Positions 5,959 through 13,719 are shown, counted from the first letter of the stretch. The stretch is DNA of 45,007 nucleotides from a virus (IMGVR_UViG_3300037245_001228:1-45007), one strand, 5' to 3'. The notes: a model not told the origin generated them from the letters alone. Made by a program: numbers and translations.

Positions 5959-6777
5959 ATGAACAAAACAAATATGAAAATCAAAGAAATAACCGTGAGT
6001 CTTACCGGAGTTATTCCTGTAGCGGCTTATGAGAATCTCCGGCCAGGTTTCTCCATAACGGTTGAGCCGATTGACAATGAAGACCCAGAGAAAATTGTTG
6101 CTTCTTTGCAGCAATATCTTCATACTGTTTTCGAGAACGAATCCAACAGGGGCAAGGCCGATTTGATTGACAAGCAATACGCCAACATCCGATTCCGTGA
6201 AAAGGGCGGCAAGAAATACCCATCGGTGACGAGTATTCTTGGCTGGGACAAGGATTGGCATATCACCAATGACGAACTTCGGCAATACGCTTGTCGTGGT
6301 AATATAATGGACGCTATGATAAGTGTATTTTTAATCAAAGGCGAATGGCTTGACCCAATCCAAGAACAATCTTTAAGAGAGGACGTGTCCATCTTGATGA
6401 GTGGCGGCTTAATGTTGACATGGGAACAATGTTCCCACAAAGCATTTATGGTTCAATATCGGGATAAGATTGAGGCCGAGAAATTTCACGGTACTGTTTT
6501 TAACGATGAAGCATTGTACTCTGGGGAATGGGACATACTTGGTAGATACAATGGTGTAAGGTCGATAATGGACATCAAGCACGGACAATGGGATATGCGA
6601 CAACTTGCCGCTTATGCAATATGTGAGCAGGATATTGAGCAACTTGTAGTCCTGCCAGTTGGCCCGACCGACAATAAGTGTGGATACAAGCGTCCTGTGG
6701 TTTGCGACACGATTCAAAAAGAGTTCGAGGAGTTTCTCAAAGCAAGGGCGAAATTCAAACAGAGGTTTGGAATATAA
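5959..6777 (+). CDS. PD-(D/E)XK exonuclease (RecB/Cas4-like)
   Basis: 272 residues. GAAGGAG lies 7 bases before the ATG at 5959, which is preferred over the in-frame ATG at 5908 inside the previous gene. The nuclease core is readable: PSVTSILGW near 89, GEWDILG (Asp192), DIKHG (Asp205, Lys207) and QLAAYA (Gln215, Tyr219), matching the D...DxK...QxxxY order of RecB-family and phage exonucleases. The N-terminal 80 residues are a separate small domain, DPEKIVASLQQYL. Likely role: DNA-end resection in recombination, with the gene at 7766 and NinG nearby. Confidence 0.8.
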   Translation: MNKTNMKIKEITVSLTGVIPVAAYENLRPGFSITVEPIDNEDPEKIVASLQQYLHTVFENESNRGKADLIDKQYANIRFREKGGKKYPSVTSILGWDKDWHITNDELRQYACRGNIMDAMISVFLIKGEWLDPIQEQSLREDVSILMSGGLMLTWEQCSHKAFMVQYRDKIEAEKFHGTVFNDEALYSGEWDILGRYNGVRSIMDIKHGQWDMRQLAAYAICEQDIEQLVVLPVGPTDNKCGYKRPVVCDTIQKEFEEFLKARAKFKQRFGI

Positions 6778-6795
6778 GAATATAGGAGAATGAAA

Positions 6796-7119
6796 ATGAA
6801 AACAGGAATAGTAGGATTACATCATAGATTTTGCCGAGACGTAAGATGTAAACAATGCTTGAGTGACCACGAGTATTTCGGAAAAGAATTGGAAAAACGT
6901 ACAGGAAATTCTTCTGTTGACCATTTAGGTAAGTTTCGTATGTGGATAGAAAACCAAGTTGATTATGAAGTTGAAACTGAATGGGGATGGTCGCATCCAG
7001 ACACGATGACGGAGGAATATGCAAATGCTTATGTTGAAGATTTTCTTGCAAATGAGCAAGATAATATTGAAGAGGCAAGGCTTATGACTGAGCCAGAACA
7101 GGAGAATGAAAATGAATAA
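6796..7119 (+). CDS. Small protein with CxxC, unknown
   Basis: 107 residues. TAGGAG (6783-6788) best serves the ATG at 6796; the ATG at 6790 is too close. HRFCRDVRCKQC near the start gives a small metal site; the rest is acidic and helical, ending EPEQENENE, because the next gene's ribosome site is read as coding. No family recognised. Confidence 0.65.
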   Translation: MKTGIVGLHHRFCRDVRCKQCLSDHEYFGKELEKRTGNSSVDHLGKFRMWIENQVDYEVETEWGWSHPDTMTEEYANAYVEDFLANEQDNIEEARLMTEPEQENENE

Positions 7120-7297
7120 AGGCGTCCCAAACTGCCCCGCTTGCGGCGGCAAAGGTATGTGTGACAAGCACAGGGTTGAATATCTTGAATGGGTTTATAA
7201 AACAGCCGGAGATGAATTTGAGGCTGCACTCAGAGAATACAAAGCAAAGCTCGAAGAAAGGATAAAACAAAATGAACAAGGAAGAAATCCAAGCTAA
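7112..7297 (+). CDS. Small zinc-knuckle protein
   Basis: 61 residues. CPACGGKGMCDKH at 8-20 is a compact zinc motif; a helical, charged tail follows. AGGAG stands 7 bases before the ATG at 7112. It overlaps the previous and next genes by 8 and 26 bases. Confidence 0.65.
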   Translation: MNKGVPNCPACGGKGMCDKHRVEYLEWVYKTAGDEFEAALREYKAKLEERIKQNEQGRNPS

Positions 7298-7769
7298 ATT
7301 ACATAATTATGAAGAACGCCTCAAAGATGTTGCAGGTGAAATCGAAAGGCTACGAGAGCAACTTGCCGAGGCCGAGAAGCCGAAACTTCGGCACGGGGAC
7401 TTTGGAATAAATAAAGCTAATAATGCTCGTATAGTGCTTTTCCAATTTGGTGATAGTAACAGTGGAAAAAGAGATGATTTTGGCCCTATTGGAATACACA
7501 GTAATACAGACATAGAGCCTTTCGGCAACATCTTCGACCTCTTGAAGGAATGGAGTGAGGACTTGGAAGAATTTGAAGGAGCAGGAGATTGCCAAGTTCT
7601 TAATGGGCAAATAACATCAAACAATAAAGATATTTGGTTGAAGATTTCTTCGGGAAGTACAGTTTTTACATTAGAGCAAGCCGAAAAAATCTGGCACAAG
7701 CTCGGCCAAATGATAGCAACTCTAAAAAGAAAACAAAACAAAACAGAACTTAGAAAGGAAACAAAATGA
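7272..7769 (+). CDS. Coiled-coil phage protein, unknown
   Basis: 165 residues. Residues 1-35 are a clear coiled coil (EERLKDVAGEIERLREQLAE). The middle is beta-rich (NARIVLFQFGDSNSG; SSGSTVFTLEQAEKIWHKLG), and the C-terminus is Lys-rich. Such proteins occur beside recombination genes in phages but have no known function. The last 4 bases overlap the next gene. Confidence 0.75.
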   Translation: MNKEEIQAKLHNYEERLKDVAGEIERLREQLAEAEKPKLRHGDFGINKANNARIVLFQFGDSNSGKRDDFGPIGIHSNTDIEPFGNIFDLLKEWSEDLEEFEGAGDCQVLNGQITSNNKDIWLKISSGSTVFTLEQAEKIWHKLGQMIATLKRKQNKTELRKETK

Positions 7770-8209
7770 GAAATTATGACAAGTACAGAAGCACAAAATT
7801 TATCCAGAAAAGTGACGTAGAAAGAGGTATTTTGGTAACAATCGATAAAGTTACTGAAGAAAACGTAGCTCCAGATTGGCAAGCTGAAGAAATAAAATAT
7901 GTAATACATTTCCAAGAGGATTACAAGGCTTGGGCTCCTGGTATTGAAGTATTGGAAACTATCAAACAGATTGCCGGAACTGGCAATGTAGATGATTGGT
8001 CAGGAACCAAACTCGTATTATTTGTTGACCCGAATGTAAAGTTTGGTCCTAAAAAAGTTGGTGGTATTCGTTGTCGTGCGCCCAAGGGTCAACCGGAAAC
8101 ACAACAGATCCCTGAGCAGTCGTCACAGGATGGCCCTATCGAAGCTCAATTCTGTGATGGTTGTAGAAATCTACAGGAAGAATGTACTTGTGGTTCGTTT
8201 GAAGGATAA
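7766..8209 (+). CDS. Conserved phage protein next to exonuclease, possible SSB-like
   Basis: 147 residues. The core STKFIQKSDVERGILVTIDK, then ENVAPDWQAEEIKYVIHFQE, and LVLFVDPNVKFG...VGGIRCRAP belongs to a common phage hypothetical family usually placed beside exonuclease or recombination genes. The beta-rich core suggests an OB-like fold; a single-stranded-DNA-binding role is inference only. The C-terminus adds CDGCRNLQEECTCG, a zinc knuckle not typical of the family. GGAAACAAA precedes ATG. Confidence 0.75.
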   Translation: MRNYDKYRSTKFIQKSDVERGILVTIDKVTEENVAPDWQAEEIKYVIHFQEDYKAWAPGIEVLETIKQIAGTGNVDDWSGTKLVLFVDPNVKFGPKKVGGIRCRAPKGQPETQQIPEQSSQDGPIEAQFCDGCRNLQEECTCGSFEG

Positions 8210-8212
8210 AAA

Positions 8213-8554
8213 ATGAATACAGACCAATCAATGCCGATAATGGAACGGATGAATGAACGCATAGGCTATATGAAAAAGAGGCGGATATTTTTAGCGTCTT
8301 TAGTAAAAAACCAAAATGTAGCCAATGCCTTATTGGAATATCGTAAAGCAATGGAAATATCCACTCAAACCTTAAAGAGCAAGGGGACGGCGGCAACCTT
8401 AATTAAGGATTTAGCTAGAGGTATGTGTGCGGAACAGGAAGCTAAATATGAGCAGGCTCAAATAGAATACAAAGCTACTGTTGTACTTATGGAAATTGCG
8501 AGCAAGGAACTTAATGCCCTTCAGTCAATGAATCGAGTAGTCGATAGTATTTGA
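8213..8554 (+). CDS. Helical protein, unknown
   Basis: 113 residues, all-helical by residue pattern, with heptads over most of its length (LLEYRKAMEISTQTLKSKG; YEQAQIEYKATVVLMEIASK). No membrane segment or metal site. It lies 3 bases after the previous gene and is likely co-translated. Confidence 0.65.
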   Translation: MNTDQSMPIMERMNERIGYMKKRRIFLASLVKNQNVANALLEYRKAMEISTQTLKSKGTAATLIKDLARGMCAEQEAKYEQAQIEYKATVVLMEIASKELNALQSMNRVVDSI

Positions 8555-8566
8555 AAGGACAAAATT

Positions 8567-8773
8567 ATGAAAAATGTAAAAGTGAAAGTAATACATTATA
8601 CTTGCCTAAAGCAGTATGGGTATGGAATTTACCAAGGCAAAAAACAGCTTTTCTATAAGTATGATTATAAAAGTTGGCAGACTTTGGAAGCTGCTATCCG
8701 CAACGCCAAGGCTATGGCCAAGCGTATCGGCATCAAGTATGATCCTGAAATCATCAAACAACACGGATGCTAA
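8567..8773 (+). CDS. Small basic protein, unknown
   Basis: 68 residues, Lys/Tyr-rich (KQYGYGIYQGKKQLFYKYDY), predicted beta then helix, ending QHGC. GAAAGGA precedes ATG. The stop codon directly abuts the ninG start. Confidence 0.65.
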   Translation: MKNVKVKVIHYTCLKQYGYGIYQGKKQLFYKYDYKSWQTLEAAIRNAKAMAKRIGIKYDPEIIKQHGC

Positions 8774-9202
8774 ATGGCAAAGAGCAAAAGAAAGAAAAAA
8801 GGGATTAGATATTGGAAAAAGAAGGCGTGGGATGAGTTTTCAAGGTACATCAGATTGCGGGACGCTCTCAAGACTACCGGAACAAAAGAGACCGCGATAT
8901 GCTATACCTGCAAAAAACCCTATCCTGCCTTTGGTGTAGGTTGCCTTCAAGCTGGCCATTTCGTACCTGGTCGGGGCAATTCAATCTTATTTGATGAGCG
9001 TGGCGTACACGCCCAATGCTACAACTGTAATACTAACTTAAAAGGCAACTGGCCGGAATATATGAGATGGATGATGGCTGATTACGGCCAAGAGGTTGTC
9101 GATGAATTACTGCACTTAAAGAAGCAGGTTAAAATATACACACCGTCAGAATTGGAAGAATTACGGGATTTATATAAAAGTAAATTTGAGGAATTAAAAT
9201 GA
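8774..9202 (+). CDS. ninG: NinG/Rap-like recombination protein
   Basis: 142 residues. The sequence has the lambda NinG pattern: basic start (KSKRKKKGIRYW), RLRDALK, then a zinc/HNH-like core with Cys43/Cys46 (CYTC), AGHF (His62), VHAQCYNC (His79, Cys82, Cys85) and the helical end. NinG proteins promote phage recombination at Holliday-type intermediates. Shorter than lambda NinG (about 200 residues), missing part of the N-terminal region. It lies in a group with an exonuclease and a methyltransferase. Confidence 0.85.
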   Translation: MAKSKRKKKGIRYWKKKAWDEFSRYIRLRDALKTTGTKETAICYTCKKPYPAFGVGCLQAGHFVPGRGNSILFDERGVHAQCYNCNTNLKGNWPEYMRWMMADYGQEVVDELLHLKKQVKIYTPSELEELRDLYKSKFEELK

Positions 9203-9366
9203 CTTGTAAAATATGTGGCAGAGGAAGTTGCACAGAAAGCTTCCACTCACTCGAAGAGCAAGAGGAATTTGAGACAAAAACGGGTAGATATGAACCAACG
9301 GATATTTGTTTTATTTGTGGGGATGAGAAACCTATTAGTGATTTACACCGTAATTGTGGAAAATAA
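9199..9366 (+). CDS. Small double-CxxC protein
   Basis: 55 residues starting MTCKICGRGSC, then DICFICGDEKP and HRNCGK, giving a treble-clef-like or RING-like set of Cys/His residues. The ATG overlaps the ninG stop (ATGA). Function unknown. Confidence 0.65.
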   Translation: MTCKICGRGSCTESFHSLEEQEEFETKTGRYEPTDICFICGDEKPISDLHRNCGK

Positions 9367-9402
9367 TATATTTGACAGAACAAAAGCAAAGGAGAAAAGT
9401 AA

Positions 9403-9585
9403 ATGCCAACGATAATATGTAGTTATTGTCAATATGTCGGACAACAAAAACCCGATGCCAAATATCTCGATTATGACGAAATGATTATGGATGTTTTATT
9501 ACACGAAAATAATTGTCCTGAAAGGCCAGAAAATGAAAAAAAGAGAAGTAATAAATTACGTACCAAAAAAATTGGATATAGATGA
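9403..9585 (+). CDS. Small C2HC-type protein
   Basis: 60 residues. ICSYCQYVGQ followed by LLHENNC forms a possible C2HC finger; the C-terminus is basic. AAAGGAG precedes ATG. It overlaps the next gene by 53 bases in another frame. Confidence 0.55.
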   Translation: MPTIICSYCQYVGQQKPDAKYLDYDEMIMDVLLHENNCPERPENEKKRSNKLRTKKIGYR

Positions 9586-9757
9586 TGTCATAGATGATTT
9601 TATTTCAATTCTGGACTTTGACCAAATACTTGTTTGGGCTAATATCCTCGATGTTGAAATAAATTATCCACCAATTGACGATATGTGGCCGGATTGGCAG
9701 AATGAATTGGCCGTAGAGGTTGGCGATGCTATGCGTAAAGTTGGAGAAAAGACTTAA
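9533..9757 (+). CDS. Small acidic protein, unknown
   Basis: 74 residues from the ATG at 9533 (AAAGG 7 bases upstream); an in-frame ATG at 9491 lies inside the previous gene and has no ribosome site. Acidic and helical (DDVIDDFISILDFDQILVWA), with a Trp-rich end. A T-rich stretch and structured RNA follow. Confidence 0.6.
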   Translation: MKKREVINYVPKKLDIDDVIDDFISILDFDQILVWANILDVEINYPPIDDMWPDWQNELAVEVGDAMRKVGEKT

Positions 9758-9789
9758 AATTTATTTTATTTTTTTCTGTACAAACTGTT

Positions 9790-9910
9790 AATGGGTGATA
9801 GAATTGCAACTATGAGATACTGGCAACTAAAATTAGATAAAAAAGAAACCTTGGGAGCAAGCACCCGCCAGTGTCTCATTTCCGAGGTTCTTTTTTTTCT
9901 ATCACCCATT
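9790..9910 (+). ncRNA. Pseudoknot RNA candidate closed by a 14-bp stem
   Basis: P1: AATGGGTGATAGAA (9790-9803) with TTCTATCACCCATT (9897-9910), 14 perfect pairs. P2: TGAGATACTGGC (9813-9824) with GCCAGTGTCTCA (9867-9878), 12 pairs including one U-G. P3: 9844-9854, inside the P2 loop, pairs with CCGAGGTTC and following T (9882-9891), 10 pairs with one bulged A. P2 and P3 cross, so this is a pseudoknot enclosed by P1. A competing pairing of GGGTG with CACCC at 9862-9866 is possible. Function unknown. Confidence 0.65.
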
Positions 9911-9984
9911 CCAAGCCAAAAAAGAGTAGCTCGATGCACGAATATCCTTCATACAGGAGCCACATTATCAGGTGTGGGCGAAGG

Positions 9985-10218
9985 GCAGCGGCTGAGGAAG
10001 GGCTTTCAGAGTGGCGGCGTGTGTGAAACGCAAAGAGAACCTAAAATGAGCGGTCGGATTCGTCCTTGGGTAAGAGCCGAGGTGCAAGAAGGCGTGTGTA
10101 TTAACGAAAACCGGTCGGCCAATTGGCAGGCACTAAGCACGACAGAGAGTTTCCGACAGGGAAAGATTCATCAGCAGGTTCGACTCCTGCCCATTTTTTT
10201 AAGCCCTTCCTCCGCTGC
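9985..10218 (+). ncRNA. tRNA-like RNA with about 140-nt insert, copy 2, in an 18-bp outer helix
   Basis: Core: acceptor-like AGAGTGG (10008-10014) pairs with CCATTTT (10191-10197); D-like arm GCGT/ACGC (10017-10031); T arm GCAGG, loop TTCGACT, CCTGC (10174-10190). The 20 bases at 10013-10032 are identical to 3234-3253. Outside the core, GCAGCGG (9985-9991) plus AGGAAGGGCTT (9995-10005) pair with AAGCCCTTCCT (10201-10211) and CCGCTGC (10212-10218), with only a CTG bulge. The 142-base insert contains ACCTAA/TTGGGT and TTTCC/GGAAA stems. Confidence 0.7.
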
Positions 10219-10292
10219 TAAACTAAGGCATTCAGCGAGAAATACGAGGTTATGGTGTAAATACCTTTGCCTTGCTTGTACTCATAGATAAC

Positions 10293-10317
10293 AGCATACA
10301 CTGATATAAAGTATGCT
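10293..10317. promoter_or_regulatory. Inverted repeat, operator-like
   Basis: AGCATAC, 11 bases, GTATGCT: seven perfect pairs upstream of the operon at 10377. ACTGATAT within it recurs at about 10322. A TATAAA lies between the arms. It could be a repressor site over a promoter, but no good -35 box is visible. Confidence 0.4.
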
Positions 10318-10376
10318 ACCAACTGATATTAGTTAATAACTCAGTATAGACCCTGGTATATCTAAGGATAAACAAA

Positions 10377-10637
10377 ATGTTAATGAAAACAATACAAACA
10401 ACAAAAAGAGTTCCTGTAGAAGTAATATCTTTTAAGTGGCTTGAGCCAGTAAGTGAAAAACTCCGCACATTGCGCTGTACGGCTTGCCGCAACCATATTG
10501 GTGAGCGGAAATGGGGTTTGGCTTGGATAAAAGACGAAAAGGGCAAACGAGCAATGAGATTATGCGATAAATGTGGAGAAAAAGCCGAGCAGAGTTCTAA
10601 GAAGAAAGAAGTATTGAAACAAAAGCTCAAGGAGTAA
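10377..10637 (+). CDS. Zinc-ribbon protein, unknown
   Basis: 86 residues. LRCTACRNHIG at about 36 and LCDKCGEKAE at about 64 form a four-Cys ribbon around GLAWIKDEKGKRA; the ends are Lys-rich. TAAGGA 9 bases upstream supports this start. Similar short ribbons are common beside phage replication genes. Function unknown. Confidence 0.7.
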   Translation: MLMKTIQTTKRVPVEVISFKWLEPVSEKLRTLRCTACRNHIGERKWGLAWIKDEKGKRAMRLCDKCGEKAEQSSKKKEVLKQKLKE

Positions 10638-10641
10638 AAGA

Positions 10642-11076
10642 ATGGACAATAAATGTAAAATCCGAGTTTGCAACTGCTATCACGAAGGAACTACTAACTG
10701 TTGGCATTGTAGTCGCAATGAGAATCCGCAGAAAGGGGAATTAGAAGACAAATACATCAGCATACTTGATAAGGTAAACGAGTTATTCAGATATTTGACT
10801 GACGAAAAAATCCCTAATAGTGTCTTAGTGGCGTCTCGGCCTAAGTTATCACCAAACAAAGCATGGAGTTTGATATGGTTCTTGCAAGAAGTGACTCATT
10901 GCTTACCTGACCACATCGAAAGATGTGATGTTTGCGGAGAATTGTATGATAGTAACTGCGAAGGTTTTCGGTTAGACGACCAGTACGAGTTAAACGGCAA
11001 AACACTTCCTAAAAGATACTGGGGAAGTTATTGCAATGATAGTTGTGCGCCGAATGTAGATTTTAAGATAGGATAA
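10642..11076 (+). CDS. Cys-rich protein, unknown
   Basis: 144 residues. An N-terminal cluster (CKIRVCNCYHEGTTNCWHC) and a C-terminal cluster (CDVCGELYDSNC, then YCNDSCAP) flank a helical middle. Two zinc sites are likely. It follows the previous gene by 4 bases and precedes the DNA methyltransferase. No family recognised. Confidence 0.7.
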   Translation: MDNKCKIRVCNCYHEGTTNCWHCSRNENPQKGELEDKYISILDKVNELFRYLTDEKIPNSVLVASRPKLSPNKAWSLIWFLQEVTHCLPDHIERCDVCGELYDSNCEGFRLDDQYELNGKTLPKRYWGSYCNDSCAPNVDFKIG

Positions 11077-11093
11077 AGAGGCACGGATACTGG

Positions 11094-11783
11094 ATGATAC
11101 CAGAGAACTCTATAATCTGCGGAGATTGCTTAGAGGTTATGAAAGACTGGCCGGATAACTGTGTGGATTTGGTGCTGACTGACCCGCCGTATGGGATACG
11201 CATTACGCACAAAGCTAATCAATATGGAAACTCTACACATTTATCCCGAAAAGCAAACCACGATAAATGGGACAATTTACCTATGAGTCCTTTGCAATGG
11301 GAAAAAACTAAACAAGTAAGTGTAGAGCAAATAGTATTTGGGGCAAACTACTTTTGGCAATATTTCCGACAAGCAAAATGTTATATCGTATGGGACAAGA
11401 GAGGAAGTTTACCTGATGTGCCATTTTTGCCAATGGAATTGGCTTGGACATCCTACGATAAAATGCCCAAAAAATACACTGTTATCAATCACGGTTTTAT
11501 TACTGATATAAAAGAGCAAAAACGATTACATCCTACGCAAAAACCGTTATTGCTTATGCAAAAGATAGTTATAGATTTTACGCAACCTAATGACCTCATT
11601 CTTGACCCCTTCTGCGGCTCTGGCACAACCTGTGTGGCCGCCAAGATGTTAGGTCGCAGGTACATCGGCATAGACATATCCGAGAAATACTGTGAGATTG
11701 CCCGTCAGCGATTAGAGGCGGTAGATACCGGAGTACCAATTAAAGAGCAGAAGGCAGGCCAGTTGGCCTTATTCAAAGAATAG
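11094..11783 (+). CDS. DNA adenine/cytosine-N methyltransferase (DPPY type)
   Basis: 229 residues. DPPYGI at 30-35 (catalytic), HPTQKP at 146-151, and DPFCGSGTT at 171-179 (SAM binding), followed by YIGIDISEKYCEIA. The order DPPY before FxGxG is that of the beta-class N4/N6 methyltransferases. The DPPY form favours N6-adenine, but N4-cytosine cannot be excluded. No restriction partner is nearby, so it is an orphan enzyme that may protect phage DNA. Coupled to the gene at 11785. Confidence 0.9.
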   Translation: MIPENSIICGDCLEVMKDWPDNCVDLVLTDPPYGIRITHKANQYGNSTHLSRKANHDKWDNLPMSPLQWEKTKQVSVEQIVFGANYFWQYFRQAKCYIVWDKRGSLPDVPFLPMELAWTSYDKMPKKYTVINHGFITDIKEQKRLHPTQKPLLLMQKIVIDFTQPNDLILDPFCGSGTTCVAAKMLGRRYIGIDISEKYCEIARQRLEAVDTGVPIKEQKAGQLALFKE

Positions 11784-11784
11784 A

Positions 11785-12159
11785 ATGAATAACAAAATAG
11801 AAGAAGCTATAAAAGCCCACGAAAGCAAATATCACAGCAGGTCAAGTATATTCAAACCTCCGACCATTGAGGATATAAAGACTTATGCTAAAGAGCAAGG
11901 ATATGACATTGATGCTCAATATGTTTGGGATTTCTTTGAATCAAAGAACTGGATGGTTGGCAAAACAAAAATGAAGGTGTGGAGAGCGGCTATACGCAGG
12001 GCGTTTGAGTGGAAGAAGCCAGGTGGCAAGCCAGTGGCCGTGAGGATTATAAAAATAAGGCATTTATGTTATTGTGGTTGTGGTCGGGAAGGTGTTACGG
12101 AAATAAGTGGTAAGTGGTTTGCGGATACTTCTTGCAGAATAAAAGTTTTAGGATGGTAG
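11785..12159 (+). CDS. Replication-protein C-terminal-like domain plus zinc motif
   Basis: 124 residues. FKPPTIEDIKTYAKEQGYDI, then VWDFFESKNWMVGKTKMKVW, is a motif usually found at the C-terminus of phage replisome-organiser or DnaD-like proteins. Here it stands alone, followed by CYCGCGREGV...CRIKVLGW, a small zinc knuckle. The usual N-terminal winged-helix part is absent. It may recruit a host helicase; that is inference. Confidence 0.7.
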   Translation: MNNKIEEAIKAHESKYHSRSSIFKPPTIEDIKTYAKEQGYDIDAQYVWDFFESKNWMVGKTKMKVWRAAIRRAFEWKKPGGKPVAVRIIKIRHLCYCGCGREGVTEISGKWFADTSCRIKVLGW

Positions 12160-12557
12160 TAAATGATATGTTAAAAGAAGAGGACATACTAAATGAGTGC
12201 GGCCACAGAACCAGTGAGAGAGTTGAAGCGTTGAAAAAACTCCCTTCTTCTGTATGCCCAGCCTGCCTACTTGAGCGAATCAAAGAGCTTGAGGCTGATA
12301 TAGCCAAACGCCCAGCTAAGCCGTTATTTGGTGAAGCGCGTTCCTTACTCTTAAAAGCAATGGATAACTCAGCCTATGTAGATGACGCCATTGAAAAGTA
12401 TAAAAAGCTCAAAGAGCGAATCAAAAAACTTAAGGAAATTCTAACCGAATACGGCAGACATCACGAAGGATGTTCAGCTCAATTTAACACTTCGCATAGT
12501 AAGTATTGTTGCCGATGTGGTTGGGATAGAGAAAGGAAGCAAATCCCGAAAGGATAA
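12153..12557 (+). CDS. Coiled-coil protein with two Cys motifs
   Basis: 134 residues from the ATG at 12153; the start could also be 12168, or 12114 if the long frame is used. CPACLLERIKELEADI begins a long helix (about 40-105), and YGRHHEGCSA...CCRCGWD ends the protein with a zinc finger of a type often seen in phage early proteins. It overlaps the previous gene. Confidence 0.65.
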   Translation: MVVNDMLKEEDILNECGHRTSERVEALKKLPSSVCPACLLERIKELEADIAKRPAKPLFGEARSLLLKAMDNSAYVDDAIEKYKKLKERIKKLKEILTEYGRHHEGCSAQFNTSHSKYCCRCGWDRERKQIPKG

Positions 12558-12560
12558 ATG

Positions 12561-12704
12561 ATGGCAAAATGGAAATGTTATGCTTGTAGTGAGGCTGAAA
12601 GTCGTGGTGATTTGAGTTGTAAATTAGAAACACCTACTGCTGACAAGCCGGAATTTTGCCCCGTAACTGGTGAAGAAAATTTAGAATGGATTGAGGATAA
12701 ATGA
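12561..12704 (+). CDS. Small Cys-rich protein
   Basis: 47 residues: [14 protein letters not shown]...LSCKLE...EFCPVTGEE, four Cys fitting one zinc site. AAAGGA stands 6 bases upstream. The stop TGA precedes the next ATG by one base. Confidence 0.6.
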   Translation: MAKWKCYACSEAESRGDLSCKLETPTADKPEFCPVTGEENLEWIEDK

Positions 12705-12705
12705 T

Positions 12706-12984
12706 ATGGCATTACCCTGGAACGAAAGAGTGCCGATGTTAAGCATACATCCCGATGCGGCAACAAGGGATGATGTCGCACGATTAGCAAGTGAATATAT
12801 GGCACTGAGAGCATTAAAATGTCCACCGATTTCAGATGGTGATAGTTGTATATGTCCAATTGAGGAGCTTATGGAGAGCATTAACCTTGCTATTGGTGGC
12901 ATAGATGCTTTATCAAAGAATTGGACTAAAGAAGCCAAAAAAGACATTTTAGCGATTAAACAGACCTTGGAAGCCCAAACCTAA
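12706..12984 (+). CDS. Small helical protein, unknown
   Basis: 92 residues from the ATG at 12706 (GAGGAT upstream; a TTG at 12691 is less likely). The centre ([32 protein letters not shown]) is helical with three Cys. Last gene of the rightward early operon; it converges with the leftward gene at 13024. Confidence 0.6.
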   Translation: MALPWNERVPMLSIHPDAATRDDVARLASEYMALRALKCPPISDGDSCICPIEELMESINLAIGGIDALSKNWTKEAKKDILAIKQTLEAQT

Positions 12985-13023
12985 GCCACCACGTCCATTC
13001 TAAGCGACTTTATGGCCTACCTG

Positions 13024-13158
13024 CTACCAATACACATACGCTCGTTGACGAGTCATATATATATCTTCCCCACCACACATCGCAGCGGGCATATCACGAC
13101 CAGGAGGCCAAATGCCCGTTTCCTTTCGAAATAGCATAGTTTTTTCATTGTAATCCAT
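13024..13158 (-). CDS. Small protein, unknown
   Basis: 44 residues (MDYNEKTMLFRKETGIWPPG... ending AYVYW). The leader on this strand reads AAAGGGAGAATGAT before ATG, the same strong ribosome site used by several rightward genes. No family recognised. Confidence 0.6.
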   Translation of the reverse strand: MDYNEKTMLFRKETGIWPPGRDMPAAMCGGEDIYMTRQRAYVYW

Positions 13159-13170
13159 ATCATTCTCCCT

Positions 13171-13440
13171 TTAGAATCTTCTCTCGGCCTTTGTAATAGC
13201 TAACAAACAGGCATCAATAGCAGTAACCATTTCTACGCCGTCTCCTACTGCTGCTCTATCAACCAACTTACAGGTTTCCAGTAAATCAGGTGCAGCTACA
13301 ATTAATCGAGCATTTGCTGTATCTTCCTCTGATTGATGATTTACTAAGCCAACGTCACATATTTCTCGAATATCATCGCCCTGTTGAGCATATATTCGAC
13401 CGCCATTATTGAACCATTTTCCTTGTGTAAACTTTGCCAT
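13171..13440 (-). CDS. Conserved phage protein (ANARLIVAAPDLLE type)
   Basis: 89 residues. TANARLIVAAPDLLETCKLV is the signature of a widespread phage hypothetical family; the N-terminus GKWFNNGGRIYAQQGDDIR is the usual beta part. Function unknown. GAGGTGATAAA precedes ATG on this strand. Confidence 0.85.
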   Translation of the reverse strand: MAKFTQGKWFNNGGRIYAQQGDDIREICDVGLVNHQSEEDTANARLIVAAPDLLETCKLVDRAAVGDGVEMVTAIDACLLAITKAERRF

Positions 13441-13517
13441 TTTATCACCTCAATAAAAGCCCGCCCGATAGTATCGCACAGCCATGTTTGAATTGACTAC
13501 CGAGCAGGCTATTTGTT

Positions 13518-13718
13518 TTAGTTGTAGGCTGTGCTGTTTTCATAAATTCCCCATTTACCGATAATGGTTTCCTCATCATTCACAATGTCTTGTGCTAATC
13601 CAAGACAAGGTAATTTCTGCTTCAACCTGTTAGTTGTACGTCGGAGAATTGTTTGTACTTGGGCAGTAGTTGGTTTCCAATCTTTTGTGTCTAAATATAT
13701 TTCAATTACAAGTTTCAT
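13518..13718 (-). CDS. Small protein, unknown
   Basis: 66 residues from the ATG at 13718 (MKLVIEIYLDTKDWKP). It begins one base after the stop of an 11-codon ORF, so it may be translated by coupling. An in-frame ATG four codons upstream is possible. The beta-helix-beta pattern suggests a small alpha/beta fold; no family recognised. Confidence 0.6.
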   Translation of the reverse strand: MKLVIEIYLDTKDWKPTTAQVQTILRRTTNRLKQKLPCLGLAQDIVNDEETIIGKWGIYENSTAYN

Positions 13719-13719
13719 T

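Larger units (their letters stand above)
9758..10376. other. 619-base noncoding gap with two structured RNAs and a dyad
   Basis: A pseudoknot RNA candidate (9790-9910), a CCACA/TGTGG hairpin (about 9960-9978), the long-stem tRNA-like element (9985-10218) and a 7-bp dyad (10293-10317). An open frame at 9791-10291 runs through all of them and is judged accidental. Confidence 0.65.

Noticed and set aside
9791-10291. 166-codon plus-strand ORF across the RNA region
   Set aside because: It runs through two strongly paired RNAs, has no ribosome site and an implausible composition; the pairing explains the sequence better.
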